DNA of 64,000 nucleotides, from positions 428,314 through 492,313 of the forward strand of contig LFJO01000005.1 of assembly GCA_001038565.1 (NCBI GenBank), written 5' to 3'. Below are positions 60,923 through 64,000 of the stretch, piece by piece. This DNA is from Alkalihalobacillus pseudalcaliphilus (GTDB lineage: Bacteria > Bacillota > Bacilli > Bacillales > Bacillaceae_D). Numbering within the stretch: the stretch's first letter is position 1; each line of letters begins with the position of its first letter. The translations under genes were made by a program, and so were the position numbers. Below the pieces are notes generated by a model. The model saw only the letters and a list, made by a program, of their open reading frames with translations, was not told where the DNA came from and searched no databases.

Positions 60923-61252
60923 TTATCGGTATTCTTTTGCTTCACGATTGTAATCTGTATATTCGTCTTGTTTTTCTTCCACTGTAAATGTTAAACCACC
61001 AAATTTACCTGCAAGCCAATTGTATATAAGTACGATTAGGGCGATGATACCGAAGTAAATGGCGGAGTAAAAGACAATACCAATTAAGCCTCCTAATAAT
61101 AAGCCCATCCCCATTGCTGGTTCCTCAATCATCGTGATTAGAAAAATAAACAAACCAACAATCACAAATAAAATAATCGGAATGAAATAAAGGTATAAAG
61201 TACTTTTGATGACACTTCCAATGTTAAAGCGTTTAATTTCTAAAGTTTTCAA
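60923..61252 (-). CDS. Membrane protein, unknown function
   Basis: 109 residues with two long membrane helices (about 18-43 and 50-85) and a charged C-terminus. EIKRFNIGSVIKSTLYLYFIP near the start and TFTVEEK near the end resemble the DUF3566-like group of small membrane proteins, tentatively. TTG at 61252 is the start, with AGGAGGAAG upstream. Confidence 0.7.
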   Translation of the reverse strand: MKTLEIKRFNIGSVIKSTLYLYFIPIILFVIVGLFIFLITMIEEPAMGMGLLLGGLIGIVFYSAIYFGIIALIVLIYNWLAGKFGGLTFTVEEKQDEYTDYNREAKEYR

Positions 61253-61435
61253 TTGTTCTTCCTCCTATGTAGTTTTTCTTTTACAATGATATGTAGGATG
61301 CTTATCCTTTTTGACTAATACCCTACAAATGTAATGGATAAACACCATTTTATGTCATGCAATACAAAATAATATCATTTTAGACAAAATATGCATACAG
61401 GCTTTCCTGATAGGAGGAAGGTTGTGTGTTAGTTA

Positions 61436-62002
61436 TTAATTGCTTAGTAGGGTTTGGATATGCTGCTTTACTTCTGGCCATTCTTCTTTTGTGATACTGT
61501 ACATCACGGTATGGCGAATCGTTCCTTCCTTTCGAATCATATGATTGCGTAATACACCTTCTTTAGTAGCACCAATTCGTTCAATGGCTTTTTGAGAGCG
61601 TAGGTTTTCGTGTCCTGTTTTGATTTGAACTCGATTTACTTGAAGGTCTTCAAAGCAGTAGGATAATAAAACCAGTTTGCAATTGGTGTTGATTGCAGAA
61701 CGCCAATAAGTAGGATTCAGCCAGGTTGATCCGATTTCCACTCTTTGATGTGATTTAGAGTAATCAAGTAACCAAGTGGCACCAATGATTGTCTGGGTTG
61801 CTTGATTAATGATGACGAAGGCAAAGTCTTCTCCATATCGTTTGTGTGCGTCATTAATATAAGCTTTGACGGCTTCAATGCTTAGAAGAGTAACCGACAT
61901 ATGCTCCCAAATTTTTGGGTCATTGGCGGCAAGTGCGAGTTCCTCTAGGTGTTCGATTTGAATCGGGATAAGTTGAACAACTTCATTTTCAATTTGTTTC
62001 AT
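61436..62002 (-). CDS. GNAT acetyltransferase, RimJ/RimL type
   Basis: 188 residues. VEIGSTWLNPTYWRSAINTNCKLVLLSYCF is the acetyl-CoA motif in the variant seen in N-acetyltransferases of this branch, and VNRVQIKTGHENLRSQKAIERIGA the next block. AAAGGAG lies 10 nt before the ATG at 62002; the open frame continues upstream into repeat R5 without a ribosome site. Substrate unknown. Confidence 0.86.
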   Translation of the reverse strand: MKQIENEVVQLIPIQIEHLEELALAANDPKIWEHMSVTLLSIEAVKAYINDAHKRYGEDFAFVIINQATQTIIGATWLLDYSKSHQRVEIGSTWLNPTYWRSAINTNCKLVLLSYCFEDLQVNRVQIKTGHENLRSQKAIERIGATKEGVLRNHMIRKEGTIRHTVMYSITKEEWPEVKQHIQTLLSN

Positions 62003-62014
62003 GGTATGGTCTCC

Positions 62015-62235
62015 TTTTTGTGTGAAAGTGTATTTTAGGAGCGATAGGTTGTGCCTTGAAGTTACCTGGTCATTCATCTTGCAATGACCTTAGCAGGAAA
62101 TCGTTCCCTTTTTGGTCGTTCGACTCTTAGTGGTGATGGAGTTGTAAACGGGCCAACTGTTTAAAAAGTCACCACTACTATAATCTTTGCTGGTGGCGAA
62201 GTGAACCGTGCTTCGCCATCTGGGTTTTGTATGTA
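62015..62235 (+). repeat. Dispersed intergenic repeat, hairpin family, copy R5
   Basis: TTTTTGTGTGAAAGTGTATT, GTGCCTTGAAGTTACCTGG, TCATTCATCTTGCAATGACC, TTCGACTCTTAGTGGTG, GGGCCAAC and a terminal hairpin GGCGAAG-N8-CTTCGCC, then GTTTTGTATGTAA. The hairpin arms differ from those of R3 at paired positions. The copy begins in the leader of the GNAT gene. Confidence 0.85.
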
Positions 62236-62315
62236 ATGTATTTAGAGGTTCTGGGTGAGCGAAATCCGTTGACTAATACCTCGTGTCGGCATGATCAGGA
62301 CGGAAAAAGAGAAAG

Positions 62316-62702
62316 AACCTGTCGACTGAGGCTGTGCATCGACATGAACAGGGCGAAAAAAGGTCAAGAACCTGTCGACTAAAGCTCGGCATCGACATGA
62401 TTAGGGCGGAAAAAGGTCAAGAACGTGTCGACTAAAGCTCGGCATCGACATGAACAGGGCGAAAAAAGGTCAAGAACCTGTCGACTGAGGCTGTGCATCG
62501 ACATGAACAGCTCGAAAAAAGGTCAAGAACCTGTCGACTGAGGCTGTGCATCGACATGAACAGGGCGAAAAAAGGTCAAGAACCTGTCGACTAAAGCTCG
62601 GCATCGACATGATTAGGGCGGAAAAAGGTCAAGAACCTGTCAACTGAGGCCGTGCATCGACATGATCAGGGCGAAAAAAGGTCAAGAACCTGTCGACTGA
62701 GC
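62316..62702 (+). repeat. Tandem array 3: seven 53-bp units plus partial flanking units
   Basis: Units start at 62316, 62369, 62422, 62475, 62528, 62581 and 62634, with a partial one at 62687 and a diverged one before 62316. Two types occur: one with CTGAGGCTGTGCATCGACAT and one with CTAAAGCTCGGCATCGACAT; the first four shared bases of each unit are AACC or AACG and the tail is GAAAAAAGGTCAAG. TGTCGA and TCGACA form a 6-bp dyad in each unit. Non-coding by all signs. Confidence 0.92.
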
Positions 62703-62875
62703 TGCACGATTGGCATGAATTGCCCCATTTTGATTCGTTAATTTTCTCCTGCTCTTATTAAAGGAATATTTTCCTTTAAGGATTTTGTCATTTTATTAAT
62801 ATTAAAATAATTTTGCCGTGAGCTCAATAAAATTCTATGAAACTAGCAGGAAGTCAAGTTGTATTCAGAAAATTC

Positions 62876-62904
62876 TTGACTATCGTTTTTATACTAGGTA
62901 TACT
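62876..62904 (+). promoter_or_regulatory. Sigma-A promoter of the VOC-HxlR operon
   Basis: TTGACT (62876-62881), a 17-bp spacer and TATACT (62899-62904). ACTA (62893-62896) and TAGT near 62910 flank the -10 box and could be half-sites for the regulator encoded downstream. Confidence 0.82.
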
Positions 62905-62993
62905 TTCGGTAGTGGTTTGATTCGAACTGTTTGATGACTTAGATTTACATCTGTACAGAGCAAAGCTACTAATTCATGTATAGGAGTGATTAT

Positions 62994-63353
62994 ATGTTTA
63001 AATCTGGATTTACGGTTTGGTATAATGTTTCGAATGTAGAAGAGACGTACAAGTTTTATACGGAGAAACTTGGGTTTAAAGGGGATTTTTGGGACCGTGA
63101 TAATGGTATGGCAAGTGTTCATACGAATACTGAAGGTTGCTTTATCGGTTTTTCACAAGCGGTTGAAGTTATTCCATCAAAGGCATCGGCTGTATTTGAA
63201 GTCGAAAATATTGAAGAAGCGGTGAAGGCTTTAGCTGAGAAGGGTATTAGTTTCACTAGTGATATTACAACGATTCCAGGTCTGGTTAAGCTGATTACCT
63301 TCCAAGATCCAGATGGTCATGATCTTGAGCTCTCGCAAACATTGGCCGAATAA
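62994..63353 (+). CDS. VOC-family (glyoxalase/bleomycin resistance-like) protein
   Basis: 119 residues. FTVWYNVSNVEETYKFYTEKLGFKG is the first beta-alpha-beta unit and ITFQDPDGHDLELSQ the last, with Glu as a possible metal ligand. VOC proteins bind or alter small electrophiles and drugs. AGGAG lies before the ATG at 62994; an ATG at 62976 lacks a ribosome site. The regulator gene follows 2 bp downstream. Confidence 0.87.
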   Translation: MFKSGFTVWYNVSNVEETYKFYTEKLGFKGDFWDRDNGMASVHTNTEGCFIGFSQAVEVIPSKASAVFEVENIEEAVKALAEKGISFTSDITTIPGLVKLITFQDPDGHDLELSQTLAE

Positions 63354-63355
63354 AA

Positions 63356-63919
63356 ATGATTGAGATTTCTCCACTGATCCACATCACGAAAGAGCTTTCA
63401 GGCAGGTGGAAAATTCCTATTATTACACAGCTTGAAAAGTCTGGTGGTCGATTTACACCACTGCTACATAAACTGCAAATATCACCTGCTAGATTAAGTG
63501 AAAATTTAAAAGCACTCATGGACGGTCACTACATCAATTCGATTTCAGCTAATGAACGTACGCATCCTTTATTCCCTGAATATTATTTGACGGAGAAAGG
63601 GAAAGTTTTAATGGAAGCTGCATCGGTTATTATGGAGTCTGAACAGAATCTAAACAAAGGATTTTTGGCAGCGAAAAAGTGGACATGGCCAATGCTTTTA
63701 GCTCTCTCTCAAAACTATCAACAGTTTAATGAAATAAAAAAGGTGCTAAAGGTAGCGACACCAAGGATTATTTCTACAAGATTATCTGAGTTAGAACACA
63801 TTCAACTTGTTGAGAAGAGTTGGATTCAGGGGGAAAGTATCAAACCTATTTATATCCTTGAAGCAAATCAATCACCGATCATTCACCAAGCGAAGGAACA
63901 ATTACTGAAAATAATTTAA
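63356..63919 (+). CDS. Tandem HxlR-family regulator (two winged-helix domains)
   Basis: 187 residues made of two HxlR-like domains. The first (about 1-95) has HITKELSGRWKIPIITQLEK and RLSENLKALMDGHYI; the second (about 96-187) has KKWTWPMLLALSQNYQQFNE and RIISTRLSELEHIQLVEKSW. Normal HxlR proteins have one domain and dimerise, so this is probably a fused dimer. It should control the VOC gene, with which it is co-transcribed (2-bp gap). Confidence 0.82.
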   Translation: MIEISPLIHITKELSGRWKIPIITQLEKSGGRFTPLLHKLQISPARLSENLKALMDGHYINSISANERTHPLFPEYYLTEKGKVLMEAASVIMESEQNLNKGFLAAKKWTWPMLLALSQNYQQFNEIKKVLKVATPRIISTRLSELEHIQLVEKSWIQGESIKPIYILEANQSPIIHQAKEQLLKII

Positions 63920-63950
63920 ACCTCTCCCATGTTTGTGGAGGGGTTTTATT
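63918..63950 (+). terminator. Terminator of the VOC-HxlR operon
   Basis: AAACCTCTCC (63918-63927) pairs with GGAGGGGTTT (63937-63946), followed by T residues. The left arm includes the end of the stop codon. Confidence 0.88.
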
Positions 63951-64000
63951 GAAAATATTTTATTATTATTATAAAATTCTTGATCGTTTGATAAAATAAC

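Overview
The window looks like chromosome of an endospore-forming, AT-rich, probably alkaliphilic member of the Bacillaceae. A complete sigK gene with its pro-sequence and a yunB homologue indicate sporulation. A subtilisin whose predicted mature part is 269 residues is typical of high-alkaline proteases from alkaliphilic Bacillus relatives. Strong GGAGG-type ribosome sites, TTG/GTG starts, a T-box leader and Bacillus-type families (YjoB, CadC, RsbR, SdpR/SdpI) agree. The genus is inference; I see no rRNA, tRNA, CRISPR array, prophage or transposase.

Layout. 0-9.5 kb: end of an SMR transporter, sigK, a divergent HxlR regulator with a flavin monooxygenase/FMN reductase pair, VanZ, a CDF metal exporter, a YjoB-type AAA ATPase, a CorC-like CBS protein without its usual membrane domain, and a MerR gene with a puzzling start. 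9.5-25 kb: TetR-MATE efflux, a cadC-cadA-osmC operon with a clear promoter and two operators, alkaline protease, yunB, panE, an RsbR-type stressosome protein, an APH kinase/unknown/RtcB cluster, a decayed SDR gene, and an orphan sdpR-sdpI operon. 25-47 kb: an accessory zone of small enzymes (mostly GNAT acetyltransferases, plus Nudix, MazG-like and cupin proteins), lipoproteins and broken genes. It holds a T-box leader in front of a GNAT gene and a compact type I toxin-antitoxin candidate at 30.2-30.5 kb. 47-64 kb: four methyltransferases, a GAF-STAS protein, a chemoreceptor, peptidase E, D-Ala-D-Ala ligase, two Nudix proteins, an amidohydrolase and a VOC protein with a tandem HxlR regulator.

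The intergenic DNA is unusually structured. At least three families of dispersed non-coding repeats occur in several copies, one with a hairpin whose arms co-vary between copies. Three arrays of about eight 51-53 bp units lie at 38.7, 47.5 and 62.3 kb, with a degenerate fourth at 20.6 kb. One array sits inside a repeat element whose uninterrupted version is present at 56.7 kb, so filled and empty states can be compared here. Gene decay is frequent in the accessory zone: an SDR fragment, two histidine-phosphatase relics, a truncated FMN reductase and a lipoprotein with one in-frame TAG.

Functionally the window combines metal and drug efflux (CDF, CadA, MATE, SMR, MFS), stress sensing (RsbR-like proteins, redox- or metal-type regulators) and many detoxifying or modifying enzymes. 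The most notable items are the toxin-antitoxin candidate, the T-box-GNAT pairing, the RtcB cluster and the repeat system.
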